From Bos javanicus (taxonomy: Eukaryota; Chordata; Mammalia; Artiodactyla; Bovidae), in contig NW_026893691.1 in assembly GCF_032452875.1 (NCBI RefSeq), forward strand, positions 310,001 to 374,000: a stretch of DNA of 64,000 bases, in the 5' to 3' direction. The position numbers and the translations under genes were made by a program. Positions 35,094 to 47,123 of the stretch are shown here, one piece after another; the stretch's first letter is position 1, and every line of letters starts with the position of its first letter. The notes beneath the pieces were generated by a model. That model had not been told where the DNA came from, did not search any database, and was given only the letters and a program-made list of their open reading frames with translations.

Positions 35094-37699
35094 TGGAGGT
35101 CTTTCTCGGGTTGAGGCAGGACACCCTGGGGTCCCTCGACTTGTGCAGGTGACCTCAGGGGGCTTCTCATGGTGGCTCTGAGAAGTCAGGGAAACTGGAG
35201 GTGGGAGGGGCCTCTCGGCACTCCACTGGGTTTGGTGCATTGGAAGAGGGCCTCATCTCCAGTTGAGGCAGGAACCTCAGGGTTCCTCTGACTTCAGACT
35301 CCGACCGCAAGGTCCCTGCAGACTTGGGACAGGAGAGTCAGGCCTCGTCTTGGGTTGAGGCATGGAACTCCGCTTGCCTCTCGAGGTGTTCCCGGGGAGA
35401 CAGGCCACTTGTCGAGCGGTATTTGGAACCTGGGGTCTTTTCCCGACGATGCACGGGCGAGTCACTGCCCCTTCGTGTTGACTTCATTCACAGGGTGGAG
35501 TTCGAAGAGGTGTCCGGGCATCGGGTTCTTATCAAGAGGGGACCGGGAAATCGGGGTCCTTCGGAATGTGGAACCACCCACGAGGCCACGTCTGGAATGT
35601 CGTCGTGAGACCGGCCTCATCCTGAGGTGCGACCGGAAGGCCGGGAACCCCTTCCAGACAAAGCAGGGGAGTCGACCCTCCTGTCCAGATCAGGAGGGTA
35701 GAAGAGGCTCAGAGGAAGTGTTGCCAGAAAACTTCGGTGTTCCTCTCGAGGGAGACCGGGATGTCGGGGCACTTTGTGGGTCGCATCAAGGGTGACAAGT
35801 ACCGTTTCAAACTCCAATTCCTAAAGTGGGACTTCTCCTGAGACGCTGTAGCGGCACAGGGCTACATCTTGCGATGACGGGGGAACCACGTGGTTTTTCT
35901 CGAGGTGTAGCAGGATTCTCGAATTATGACGGGGAATTCAGGATGCTTCTTGTGTAGGCCCAGGGAAGTCCAATCTTCCATTCGAGTTGCGAAGGAAAGC
36001 TGGGGATTGCTCTCGAGTGACTGCAGGGCCAATAGACCTCATCTAGGCTTGTGTCCAGAAGCCAGTGTTCCTCTCCAGGGGCGACAGGGATCTCGGGGTT
36101 GCATTCCAGACACACCCGGGGAGACAGGCATCCATCTCGAGTGGAAGCAAAGAACCCCGCTCTGCTCTCGAGTCGCGACGGGTATCTCTTGGAGCTCACT
36201 GGGTGGACTAAAGGGAGTCAAGCCTCCTGAGGCTTTTGGAGAGAGGTCGCAAGATTGGTCTCTAGGCCATGCAGGAGACGAAGGCCCTCATCTCGCGATG
36301 ACGGGGGAGTCTTGGGGTTGTTCTCGAGCGGCGGCCCCAGTGTGCGGTTTCTCGCGAGGTACGACGGCGAGGTCAGTGAGCCTCTCGTGGGGCGCCAGGG
36401 AAGTCGGGTCTCCATGCGAGTGGCGAGGGCGAGCGCGTCATTGCTCTCGAGCCATGGTAGGGTGCCGGGGACCTGCCCCGGCTGATCCAGGGTATTCGAA
36501 GGAGAGACGGCGTAGGCGAAGATCAGGAAACCACTGCTTAATTAAATGTTAATGAAGGATATAAAGAGTAATAGAATGAGGATAGCTCAGTGAGGAAATT
36601 CAGTGGCGAAAAGAGGCTGAAAAATTCAGCCAGAAGGTAAGAGAAAGAACGACATGGTGAGACCAAGTTTCGGTGAACAAGGCCCGCACTTTATTTTTCA
36701 AAGTAGTTTTTATACCTTAAGTTATGCATAGAGGATAATGGGGGAAGGGGTAGAGTCTTGCAGCAAACCAGGCTTTCTTCCTGCAAACTTATCATATGCA
36801 AAAGCTTAGGTGATTTGCATCATCTTCTGGCCCGGAGGCCTGTTAACATTTTAAGACCTTTTCTTCAGAAAACTTATTTTTCTCTAAAGGTGGTTGGTCA
36901 GGAGCCACCCTCCAAAAAAGCATTAGATAAAGTTGCATTCCTACAGAGCAAAGGTGTGGTGGGCTATAACAAGAAAAAGAATTAACTCAAGGGTCCCAGG
37001 TTACAAACATTAAAGCTACTACTTACACCAATTATATTAATCAATACACTGCCAGGGACACAGCAGGTAAGGGATATGGAAACTTAGCAGCAAACAATGG
37101 CCCAACAAGTGAAAAACAATTCACCAATACAATTTCTAATCAATCTTGTAACTACTCAAAAGAATCTGTGTTTAGACAGTTTAGAACATCTCCTGCCTCT
37201 CACAGTTGGGAGGCTCTGAACAATCACATGTGGCCGGAAAAACCTATTCAGGCAGGCTAGAGGATTTCCAAAGGAGTTTGTAGGGTAAACACTGTCACAC
37301 CCAGGAATTATTAACTGGAACTGTAAGCTAACTCTTTTTCAGAGAGAGGTAGTGGGGGAGAGCCCCCGTAAAGTCAGAGGTTTAGGTGAAAGCACAAGCA
37401 GAAAGTAGGCAGACTCTGGTTTTGGGGGTATATGCTCGAGAATTTCCAGGGGGACTCCTGAAGCTCGATCCCGCCTTTGCGTATGCCGAGCCTCCTTCCT
37501 CATGACCTTTGTCATGGGCGGAGTTCCTCACTGGCTCCCAGCAGTGATAGAATTCCAGTGGAGCTATTCCAGATCCTGAATGATGATGCTGTGGAAAGTG
37601 CTGCACTCAATATGCAATATGCAATATGCACTCAATATGCAATATGCCGGCTCACGGCAGTAGGGGAATCTGGCCTCGAGACGTGTTGAAGAAGGTCTC
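35094..37699. repeat. B-type unit 7 with LTR (2606 bp)
   Basis: TGGAGGT and GAATTATGACGG variants; one G missing in CCTGGGGTC near 35430; private CGTTTCAAACTCC (35803) and GTCGCAAGATTGG (36248). The LTR lies at 36463-37659 and is a left/right variant mosaic. Confidence 0.9.
36463..37659 (-). mobile_element. Solo LTR 7, left/right variant mosaic (1197 bp)
   Basis: GTAGGG on both sides. Its first part has left-group variants (CCTGCCCC, GCTGAAAAATTC, GGGTAGAGTC); from about 37115 it has right-group or LTR 1-like variants (CACCAATACA, GGTGAAAGC). Private GAAAAACAATTC near 37112. Confidence 0.9.
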
Positions 37700-39103
37700 T
37701 GGAGGTCTTTCTCGGGTTGAGGCAGGACACCCTGGGGTCCCTCGACTTGTGCAGGTGACCTCAGGGGGCTTCTCATGGTGGCTCTGAGAAGTCAGGGAAA
37801 CTGGAGGTGGGAGGGGCCTCTCGGCACTCCACTGGGTTTGGTGCATTGGAAGAGGGCCTCATCTCCAGTTGAGGCAGGAACCTCAGGGTTCCTCTGACTT
37901 CAGACTCCGACCGCAAGGTCCCTGCAGACTTGGGACAGGAGAGTCAGGCCTCGTCTTGGGTTGAGGCATGGAACTCCGCTTGCCTCTCGAGGTGTTCCCG
38001 GGGAGACAGGCCACTTGTCGAGCGGTATTTGGAACCTGGGGGTCTTTTCCCGACGATGCACGGGCGAGTCACTGCCCCTTCGTGTTGACTTCATTCACAG
38101 GGTGGAGTTCGAAGAGGTGTCCGGGCATCGGGTTCTTATCAAGAGGGGACCGGGAAATCGGGGTCCTTCGGAATGTGGAACCACCCACGAGGCCACGTCT
38201 GGAATGTCGTCGTGAGACCGGCCTCATCCTGAGGTGCGACCGGAAGGCCGGGAACCCCTTCCAGACAAAGCAGGGGAGTCGACCCTCCTGTCCAGATCAG
38301 GAGGGTAGAAGAGGCTCAGAGGAAGTGTTGCCAGAAAACTTCGGTGTTCCTCTCGAGGGAGACCGGGATGTCGGGGCACTTTGTGGGTCGCATCAAGGGT
38401 GACAAGTACCGTTTCGAACTCCAATTCCTAAAGTGGGACTTCTCCTGAGACGCTGTAGCGGCACAGGGCTACATCTTGCGATGACGGGGGAACCACGTGG
38501 TTTTTCTCGAGGTGTAGCAGGATTCTCGAATTATGACGGGGAATTCAGGATGCTTCTTGTGTAGGCCCAGGGAAGTCCAATCTTCCATTCGAGTTGCGAA
38601 GGAAAGCTGGGGATTGCTCTCGAGTGACTGCAGGGCCAATAGACCTCATCTAGGCTTGTGTCCAGAAGCCAGTGTTCCTCTCCAGGGGCGACAGGGATCT
38701 CGGGGTTGCATTCCAGACACACCCGGGGAGACAGGCATCCATCTCGAGTGGAAGCAAAGAACCCCGCTCTGCTCTCGAGTCGCGACGGGTATCTCTTGGA
38801 GCTCACTGGGTGGACTAAAGGGAGTCAAGCCTCCTGAGGCTTTTGGAGAGAGGTCGCGAGATTGGTCTCTAGGCCATGCAGGAGACGAAGGCCCTCATCT
38901 CGCGATGACGGGGGAGTCTTGGGGTTGTTCTCGAGCGGCGGCCCCAGTGTGCGGTTTCTCGCGAGGTACGACGGCGAGGTCAGTGAGCCTCTCGTGGGGC
39001 GCCAGGGAAGTCGGGTCTCCATGCGAGTGGCGAGGGCGAGCGCGTCATTGCTCTCGAGCCATAGTAGGGGAATCTGGCCTCGAGACGTGTTGAAGAAGGT
39101 CTC
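37700..39103. repeat. B-type monomer without the LTR (empty unit, 1404 bp)
   Basis: It sits where a type A unit is expected but carries type B variants along its whole length (GTTGCCAGAAAACTTCGG, GACAAGTACC, CTTGTGTAGGCCC, GTCGCGAGATTGG, GGGCGCCAGGG), plus TGGAGGT and GAATTATGACGG, like its neighbours B5-B7. At the insert site it reads CTCGAGCCATAGTAGGGG (39053-39070): the left half is B-like, the base before GTAGGGG is A-like, and no LTR is present. Best read as a recombinant of a B unit with an A unit at the insert site, or as a surviving uninserted B unit. Confidence 0.85.
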
Positions 39104-41709
39104 TCGAGGTCTTTCTCGGGTTGAGGCAGGACACCCTGGGGTCCCTCGACTTGTGCAGGTGACCTCAGGGGGCTTCTCATGGTGGCTCTGAGAAGTCAGG
39201 GAAACTGGAGGTGGGAGGGGCCTCTCGGCACTCCACTGGGTTTGGTGCATTGGAAGAGGGCCTCATCTCCAGTTGAGGCAGGAACCTCAGGGTTCCTCTG
39301 ACTTCAGACTCCGACCGCAAGGTCCCTGCAGACTTGGGACAGGAGAGTCAGGCCTCGTCTTGGGTTGAGGCATGGAACTCCGCTTGCCTCTCGAGGTGTT
39401 CCCGGGGAGACAGGCCACTTGTCGAGCGGTATTTGGAACCTGGGGGTCTTTTCCCGACGATGCACGGGCGAGTCACTGCCCCTTCGTGTGGACTTCATTC
39501 ACAGGGTGGAGTTCGAAGAGGTGTCCGGGCATCGGGTTCTTATCAAGAGGGGACCGGGAAATCGGGGTCCTTCGGAATGTGGAACCACCCACGAGGCCAC
39601 GTCTGGAATGTCGTCGTGAGACCGGCCTCATCCTGAGGTGCGACCGGAAGGCCGGGAACCCCTTCCAGACAAAGCAGGGGAGTCGACCCTCCTGTCCAGA
39701 TCAGGAGGGTAGAAGAGGCTCAGAGGAAGTGTTGCCAGAAAACTTCGGTGTTCCTCTCGAGGGAGACCGGGATGTCGGGGCACTTTGTGGGTCGCATCAA
39801 GGGTGACAAGTACCGTTTCGAACTCCAATTCCTAAAGTGGGACTTCTCCTGAGACGCTGTAGCGGCACAGGGCTACATCTTGCGATGACGGGGGAACCAC
39901 GTGGTTTTTCTCGAGGTGTAGCAGGATTCTCGAATTACGACGGGGAATTCAGGATGCTTCTTGTGTAGGCCCAGGGAAGTCCAATCTTCCATTCGAGTTG
40001 CGAAGGAAAGCTGGGGATTGCTCTCGAGTGACTGCAGGGCCAATAGACCTCATCTAGGCTTGTGTCCAGAAGCCAGTGTTCCTCTCCAGGGGCGACAGGG
40101 ATCTCGGGGTTGCATTCCAGACACACCCGGGAGACAGGCATCCATCTCGAGTGGAAGCAAAGAACCCCGCTCTGCTCTCGAGTCGCGACGGGTATCTCTT
40201 GGAGCTCACTGGGTGGACTAAAGGGAGTCAAGCCTCCTGAGGCTTTTGGAGAGAGGTCGCGAGATTGGTCTCTAGGCCATGCAGGAGACGAAGGCCCTCA
40301 TCTCGCGATGACGGGGGAGTCTTGGGGTTGTTCTCGAGCGGCGGCCCCAGTGTGCGCTTTCTCACGAGGTACGACGGCGAGGTCAGTGAGCCTCTCGTGG
40401 GGCGCCAGGGAAGTCGGGTCTCCATGCGAGTGGCGAGGGCGAGCGCGTCATTGCTCTCGAGCCATGGTAGGGTGCCGGGGACCAGCCCCGGCTGATCCAG
40501 GGTATTCGAAGGAGAGACGGCGTAGGCGAAGATCAGGAAACCACTGCTTAATTAAATGTTAATTAAGGATATAAAGAGTAATAGAATGAGGATAGCTCAG
40601 TGAGGAAATTCAGTGGCGAAAAGAGGCTGAATAATTCAGCCAGAAGGTAAGAGAAAGAACGACATGGTGAGACCAAGTTTCGGTGAACAAGGCCCGCACT
40701 TTATTTTTCAAAGTAGTTTTTATACCTTAAGTTATGCATAGAGGATAATGGGGGAAGGGGTCGAGTCTTGCAGCAAACCAGGCTTTCTTCCTGCAAACTT
40801 ATCATATGCAAAAGCTTAGGTGATTTGCATCATCTTCTGGCCCGGAGGCCTGTTAACATTTTAAGACCTTTTCTTCAGAAAACTTATTTTTCTCTAAAGG
40901 TGGTTGGTCAGGAGCCACCCTCCAAAAAAGCATTAGATAAAGTTGCATTCCTACAGAGCAAAGGTGTGGTGGGCTATAACAAGAAAAAGAATTAACTCAA
41001 GGGTCCCAGGTTACAAACATTAAAGCTACTACTTACACCAATTATATTAATCAATACACTGCCAGGGACACAGCAGGTAAGGGATATGGAAACTTAGCAG
41101 CAAACAATGGCCCAACAAGTGAAAAACCATTCACCAATACAATTTCTAATCAATCTTGTAACTACTCAAAAGAATCTGTGTTTAGACAGTTTAGAACATC
41201 TCCTGCCTCTCACAGTTGGGAGGCTCTGAACAATCACATGTGGCCGGAAAAACCTATTCAGGCAGGCTAGAGGATTTCCAAAGGAGTTTGTAGGTTAAAC
41301 ACTGTCACACCCAGGAATTATTAACTGGAACTGTAAGCTAACTCTTTTTCAGAGAGAGGTAGTGGGGGAGAGCCCCCGTAAAGTCAGAGGTTTAGGTGCA
41401 AGCACAAGCAGAAAGTAGGCAGACTCTGGTTTTGGGGGTATATGCTCGAGAATTTCCAGGGGGACTCCTGAAGCTCGATCCCGCCTTTGCGTATGCCGAG
41501 CCTCCTTCCTCATGACCTTTGTCATGGGCGGAGTTCCTCACTGGCTCCCAGCAGTGATAGAATTCCAGTGGAGCTATTCCAGATCCTGAATGATGATGCT
41601 GTGGAAAGTGCTGCACTCAATATGCAATATGCAATATGCACTCAATATGCAATATGCCGGCTCACGGCAGTAGGGGAATCTGGCCTCGAGACGTGTTGAA
41701 GAAGGTCTC
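39104..41709. repeat. B-type unit 8 with LTR (2606 bp)
   Basis: First unit of the right-side variant group: GCGCTTTCTCACGAGG, GAATTACGACGG. One G is missing in ACACCCGGGAGAC near 40127; it has CGTGTGGACTTC. The LTR lies at 40473-41669. Confidence 0.9.
40473..41669 (-). mobile_element. Solo LTR 8 (1197 bp)
   Basis: GTAGGG on both sides. First full right-group copy: GGGGACCAGCCCC, GCTGAATAATTC, GGGGTCGAGTC, CACCAATACA, GGTGCAAGC. Confidence 0.9.
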
Positions 41710-43112
41710 TCGAGGTCTTTCTCGGGTTGAGGCAGGACACCCTGGGGTCCCTCGACTTGTGCAGGTGACCTCAGGGGGCTTCTCATGGTGGCTCTGAGAA
41801 GTCAGGGAAACTGGAGGTGGGAGGGGCCTCTCGGCACTCCACTGGGTTTGGTGCATTGGAAGAGGGCCTCATCTCCAGTTGAGGCAGGAACCTCAGGGTT
41901 CCTCTGACTTCAGACTCCGACCGCAAGGTCCCTGCAGACTTGGGACAGGAGAGTCAGGCCTCGTCTTGGGTTGAGGCATGGAACTCCGCTTGCCTCTCGA
42001 GGTGTTCCCGGGGAGACAGGCCACTTGTCGAGCGGTATTTGGAACCTGGGGGTCTTTTCCCGACGATGCACGGGCGAGTCACTGCCCCTTCGTGTTGACT
42101 TCATTCACAGGGTGGAGTTCGAAGAGGTGTCCGGGCATCGGGTTCTTATCAAGAGGGGACCGGGAAATCGGGGTCCTTCGGAATGTGGAACCACCCACGA
42201 GGCCACGTCTGGAATGTCGTCGTGAGACCGGCCTCATCCTGAGGTGCGACCGGAAGGCCGGGAACCCCTTCCAGACAAAGCAGGGGAGTCGACCCTCCTG
42301 TCCAGATCAGGAGGGTAGAAGGGGCTCAGAGGAAGTGGTGCGGGAAAACCTCGGTGTTCCTCTCGAGGGAGACCGGGATGTCGGGGCACTTTGTGGGTCG
42401 CATCAAGGGTGCCAAGTACCGTTTCGACCTCCAATACCTAACGTGGGACTTCTCCTGAGACACTGTAGCGGGAAAGGGCTTCATCTTGCGATGACGGGGG
42501 AACCACGTGGATTTTCTCGAGTTGCAGCGGGATTCTCGAGTTACGACGGGGAATTCAGGATGCCTCTTGTGTTGGCCCAGGGAAGTCCAATCTTCCATTC
42601 GAGTTGCGAAGGAAAGCTGGGGATTGCTCTCGAGTGACTGCAGGGCCAATAGACCTCATCTAGGCTTGTGTCCAGAAGCCAATGTTCCTCTCCAGGGGCG
42701 AAAGGGATCTCGGGGTTGCATTCCAGACGCACCCGGGAGACAGGCATCCATCTCGAGTGGAAGCAAAGAACCCCGCTCTGCTCTTGAGTCGCGACGGGTA
42801 TCTCTTGGAGCTCACTGGGTGGACTAAAGGGAGTCAAGCCTCCTGAGGCGTTTGGAGAGAGGTCGAGAGACTGGTCTCTAGGCCATACAGGAGACGAAGG
42901 CCCTCAAGTCGCGATGACGGGGGAGGCTCGGGGTTGTTCTCGAGCGGCGGCCCCAGTGTGCGGTTTCTCGCGAGGTACGACGGCGAGGTCAGTGAGCCTC
43001 TCGTGGGGCGGCAAGGAAGTCGGGTCTCCATGCGAATGGCGAGGGGGAGCGCGTCTTTACTCTCAAGTCATAGTAGGGGAATCTGGCCTCGAGACGTGTT
43101 GAAGAAGGTCTC
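41710..43112. repeat. A-type unit 8 (1403 bp)
   Basis: One G missing in GCACCCGGGAGAC (near 42730), at the same spot as in B-type unit 8 just before it, and a B-like CTCTCGAGGGAGACC (42361) where left-side A units have CTCTTGAGGG. The single-base loss shared by adjacent A and B units points to local conversion. Confidence 0.9.
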
Positions 43113-45719
43113 TCGAGGTCTTTCTCGGGTTGAGGCAGGACACCCTGGGGTCCCTCGACTTGTGCAGGTGACCTCAGGGGGCTTCTCATGGTGGCTCTGA
43201 GAAGTCAGGGAAACTGGAGGTGGGAGGGGCCTCTCGGCACTCCACTGGGTTTGGTGCATTGGAAGAGGGCCTCATCTCCAGTTGAGGCAGGAACCTCAGG
43301 GTTCCTCTGACTTCAGACTCCGACCGCAAGGTCCCTGCAGACTTGGGACAGGAGAGTCAGGCCTCGTCTTGGGTTGAGGCATGGAACTCCGCTTGCCTCT
43401 CGAGGTGTTCCCGGGGAGACAGGCCACTTGTCGAGCGGTATTTGGAACCTGGGGGTCTTTTCCCGACGATGCACGGGCGAGTCACTGCCCCTTCGTGTTG
43501 ACTTCATTCACAGGGTGGAGTTCGAAGAGGTGTCCGGGCATCGGGTTCTTATCAAGAGGGGACCGGGAAATCGGGGTCCTTCGGAATGTGGAACCACCCA
43601 CGAGGCCACGTCTGGAATGTCGTCGTGAGACCGGCCTCATCCTGAGGTGCGACCGGAAGGCCGGGAACCCCTTCCAGACAAAGCAGGGGAGTCGACCCTC
43701 CTGTCCAGATCAGGAGGGTAGAAGAGGCTCAGAGGAAGTGTTGCCAGAAAACTTCGGTGTTCCTCTCGAGGGAGACCGGGATGTCGGGGCACTTTGTGGG
43801 TCGCATCAAGGGTGACAAGTACCGTTTCGAACTCCAATTCCTAAAGTGGGACTTCTCCTGAGACGCTGTAGCGGCACAGGGCTACATCTTGCGATGACGG
43901 GGGAACCACGTGGTTTTTCTCGAGGTGTAGCAGGATTCTCGAATTACGACGGGGAATTCAGGATGCTTCTTGTGTAGGCCCAGGGAAGTCCAATCTTCCA
44001 TTCGAGTTGCGAAGGAAAGCTGGGGATTGCTCTCGAGTGACTGCAGGGCCAATAGACCTCATCTAGGCTTGTGTCCAGAAGCCAGTGTTCCTCTCCAGGG
44101 GCGACAGGGATCTCGGGGTTGCATTCCAGACACACCTGGGGAGACAGGCATCCATCTCGAGTGGAAGCAAAGAACCCCGCTCTGCTCTCGAGTCGCGACG
44201 GGTATCTCTTGGAGCTCACTGGGTGGACTAAAGGGAGTCAAGCCTCCTGAGGCTTTTGGAGAGAGGTCGCGAGATTGGTCTCTAGGCCATGCAGGAGACG
44301 AAGGCCCTCATCTCGCGATGACGGGGGAGTCTTGGGGTTGTTCTCGAGCGGCGGCCCCAGTGTGCGCTTTCTCACGAGGTACGACGGCGAGGTCAGTGAG
44401 CCTCTCGTGGGGCGCCAGGGAAGTCGGGTCTCCATGCGAGTGGCGAGGGCGAGCGCGTCATTGCTCTCGAGCCATGGTAGGGTGCCGGGGACCAGCCCCG
44501 GCTGATCCAGGGTATTCGAAGGAGAGACGGCGTAGGCGAAGATCAGGAAACCACTGCTTAATTAAATGTTAATTAAGGATATAAAGAGTAATAGAAGGAG
44601 GATAGCTCAGTGAGGAAATTCAGTGGTGAAAAGAGGCTGAATAATTCAGCCAGAAGGTAAGAGAAAGAACGACATGGTGAGACCAAGTTTCGGTGAACAA
44701 GGCCCGCACTTTATTTTTCAAAGTAGTTTTTATACCTTAAGTTATGCATAGAGGATAATGGGGGAAGGGGTCGAGTCTTGCAGCAAACCAGGCTTTCTTC
44801 CTGCAAACTTATCATATGCAAAAGCTTAGGTGATTTGCATCATCTTCTGGCCCGGAGGCCTGTTAACATTTTAAGACCTTTTCTTCAGAAAACTTATTTT
44901 TCTCTAAAGGTGGTTGGTCAGGAGCCACCCTCCAAAAAAGCATTAGATAAAGTTGCATTCCTACAGAGCAAAGGTGTGGTGGGCTATAACAAGAAAAAGA
45001 ATTAACTCAAGGGTCCCAGGTTACAAACATTAAAGCTACTACTTACACCAATTATATTAATCAATACACTGCCAGGGACACAGCAGGTAAGGGATATGGA
45101 AACTTAGCAGCAAACAATGGCCCAACAAATGAAAAACCATTCACCAATACAATTTCTAATCAATCTTGTAACTACTCAAAAGAATCTGTGTTTAGACAGT
45201 TTAGAACATCTCCTGCCTCTCACAGTTGGGAGGCTCTGAACAATCACATGTGGCCGGAAAAACCTATTCAGGCAGGCTAGAGGATTTCCAAAGGAGTTTG
45301 TAGGTTAAACACTGTCACACCCAGGAATTATTAACTGGAACTGTAAGCTAACTCTTTTTTCAGAGAGAGGTAGTGGGGGAGAGCCCCCGTAAAGTCAGAG
45401 GTTTAGGTGCAAGCACAAGCAGAAAGTAGGCAGACTCTGGTTTTGGGGTATATGCTCGAGAATTTCCAGGGGGACTCCTGAAGCTCGATCCCGCCTTTGC
45501 GTATGCCGAGCCTCCTTCCTCATGACCTTTGTCATGGGCGGAGTTCCTCACTGGCTCCCAGCAGTGATAGAATTCCAGTGGAGCTATTCCAGATCCTGAA
45601 TGATGATGCTGTGGAAAGTGCTGCACTCAATATGCAATATGCAATATGCACTCAATATGCAATATGCCGGCTCACGGCAGTAGGGGAATCTGGCCTCGAG
45701 ACGTGTTGAAGAAGGTCTC
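43113..45719. repeat. B-type unit 9 with LTR (2607 bp)
   Basis: Private ACACCTGGGGAGAC near 44133. The LTR (44483-45679) has several private changes. Confidence 0.9.
44483..45679 (-). mobile_element. Solo LTR 9 (1197 bp)
   Basis: GTAGGG on both sides. Private AATAGAAGGAGG, CAGTGGTGAAAAG, CAACAAATGAAAAACC and one G fewer in TTTTGGGGTATATG. Confidence 0.9.
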
Positions 45720-47123
45720 TCGAGGTCTTTCTCGGGTTGAGGCAGGACACCCTGGGGTCCCTCGACTTGTGCAGGTGACCTCAGGGGGCTTCTCATGGTG
45801 GCTCTGAGAAGTCAGGGAAACTGGAGGTGGGAGGGGCCTCTCGGCACTCCACTGGGTTTGGTGCATTGGAAGAGGGCCTCATCTCCAGTTGAGGCAGGAA
45901 CCTCAGGGTTCCTCTGACTTCAGACTCCGACCGCAAGGTCCCTGCAGACTTGGGACAGGAGAGTCAGGCCTCGTCTTGGGTTGAGGCATGGAACTCCGCT
46001 TGCCTCTCGAGGTGTTCCCGGGGAGACAGGCCACTTGTCGAGCGGTATTTGGAACCTGGGGGTCTTTTCCCGACGATGCACGGGCGAGTCACTGCCCCTT
46101 CGTGTGGACTTCATTCACAGGGTGGAGTTCGAAGAGGTGTCCGGGCATCGGGTTCTTATCAAGAGGGGACCGGGAAATCGGGGTCCTTCGGAATGTGGAA
46201 CCACCCACGAGGCCACGTCTGGAATGTCGTCGTGAGACCGGCCTCATCCTGAGGTGCGACCGGAAGGCCGGGAACCCCTTCCAGACAAAGCAGGGGAGTC
46301 GACCCTCCTGTCCAGATCAGGAGGGTAGAAGGGGCTCAGAGGAAGTGTTGCGGGAAAACCTCGGTGTTCCTCTCGAGGGAGACCGGGATGTCGGGGCACT
46401 TTGTGGGTCGCATCAAGGGTGCCAAGTACCGTTTCGAACTCCAATACCTAACGTGGGACTTCTCCTGAGACGCTGTAGCGGGAAAGGGCTTCATCTTGCG
46501 ATGACGGGGGAACCACGTGGATTTTCTCGAGTTGCAGCGGGATTCTCGAGTTACGACGGGGAATTCAGGATGCCTCTTGTGTTGGCCCAGGGAAGTCCAA
46601 TCTTCCATTCGAGTTGCGAAGGAAAGCTGGGGATTGCTCTCGAGTGACTGCAGGGCCAATAGACCTCATCTAGGCTTGTGTCCAGAAGCCAATGTTCCTC
46701 TCCAGGGGCGACAGGGATCTCGGGGTTGCATTCCAGACGCACCCGGGGAGACAGGCATCCATCTCGAGTGGAAGCAAAGAACCCCGCTCTGCTCTCGAGT
46801 CGCGACGGGTATCTCTTGGAGCTCACTGGGTGGACTAAAGGGAGTCAAGCCTCCTGAGGCGTTTGGAGAGAGGTCGAGAGACTGGTCTCTAGGCCATGCA
46901 GGAGACGAAGGCCCTCAAGTCGCGATGACGGGGGAGGCTCGGGGTTGTTCTCGAGCGGCGGCCCCAGTGTGCGGTTTCTGGCGAGGTACGACGGCGAGGT
47001 CAGTGAGCCTCTCGTGGGGCGGCAAGGAAGTCGGGTCTCCATGCGAATGGCGAGGGGGAGCGCGTCTTTGCTCTCAAGTCATAGTAGGGGAATCTGGCCT
47101 CGAGACGTGTTGAAGAAGGTCTC
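45720..47123. repeat. A-type unit 9, mosaic with B-type patches (1404 bp)
   Basis: Type A overall but with B-like sites scattered through it: GAAGTGTTGCGGG (46346), TTTCGAACTCC (46433), GACGCTGTAG (46470), GCGACAGGG (46709), CTCTCGAGTCGC (46793). Carries TTTCTGGCGAGG (46975-46986), shared with A units 11 and 13. Confidence 0.9.
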
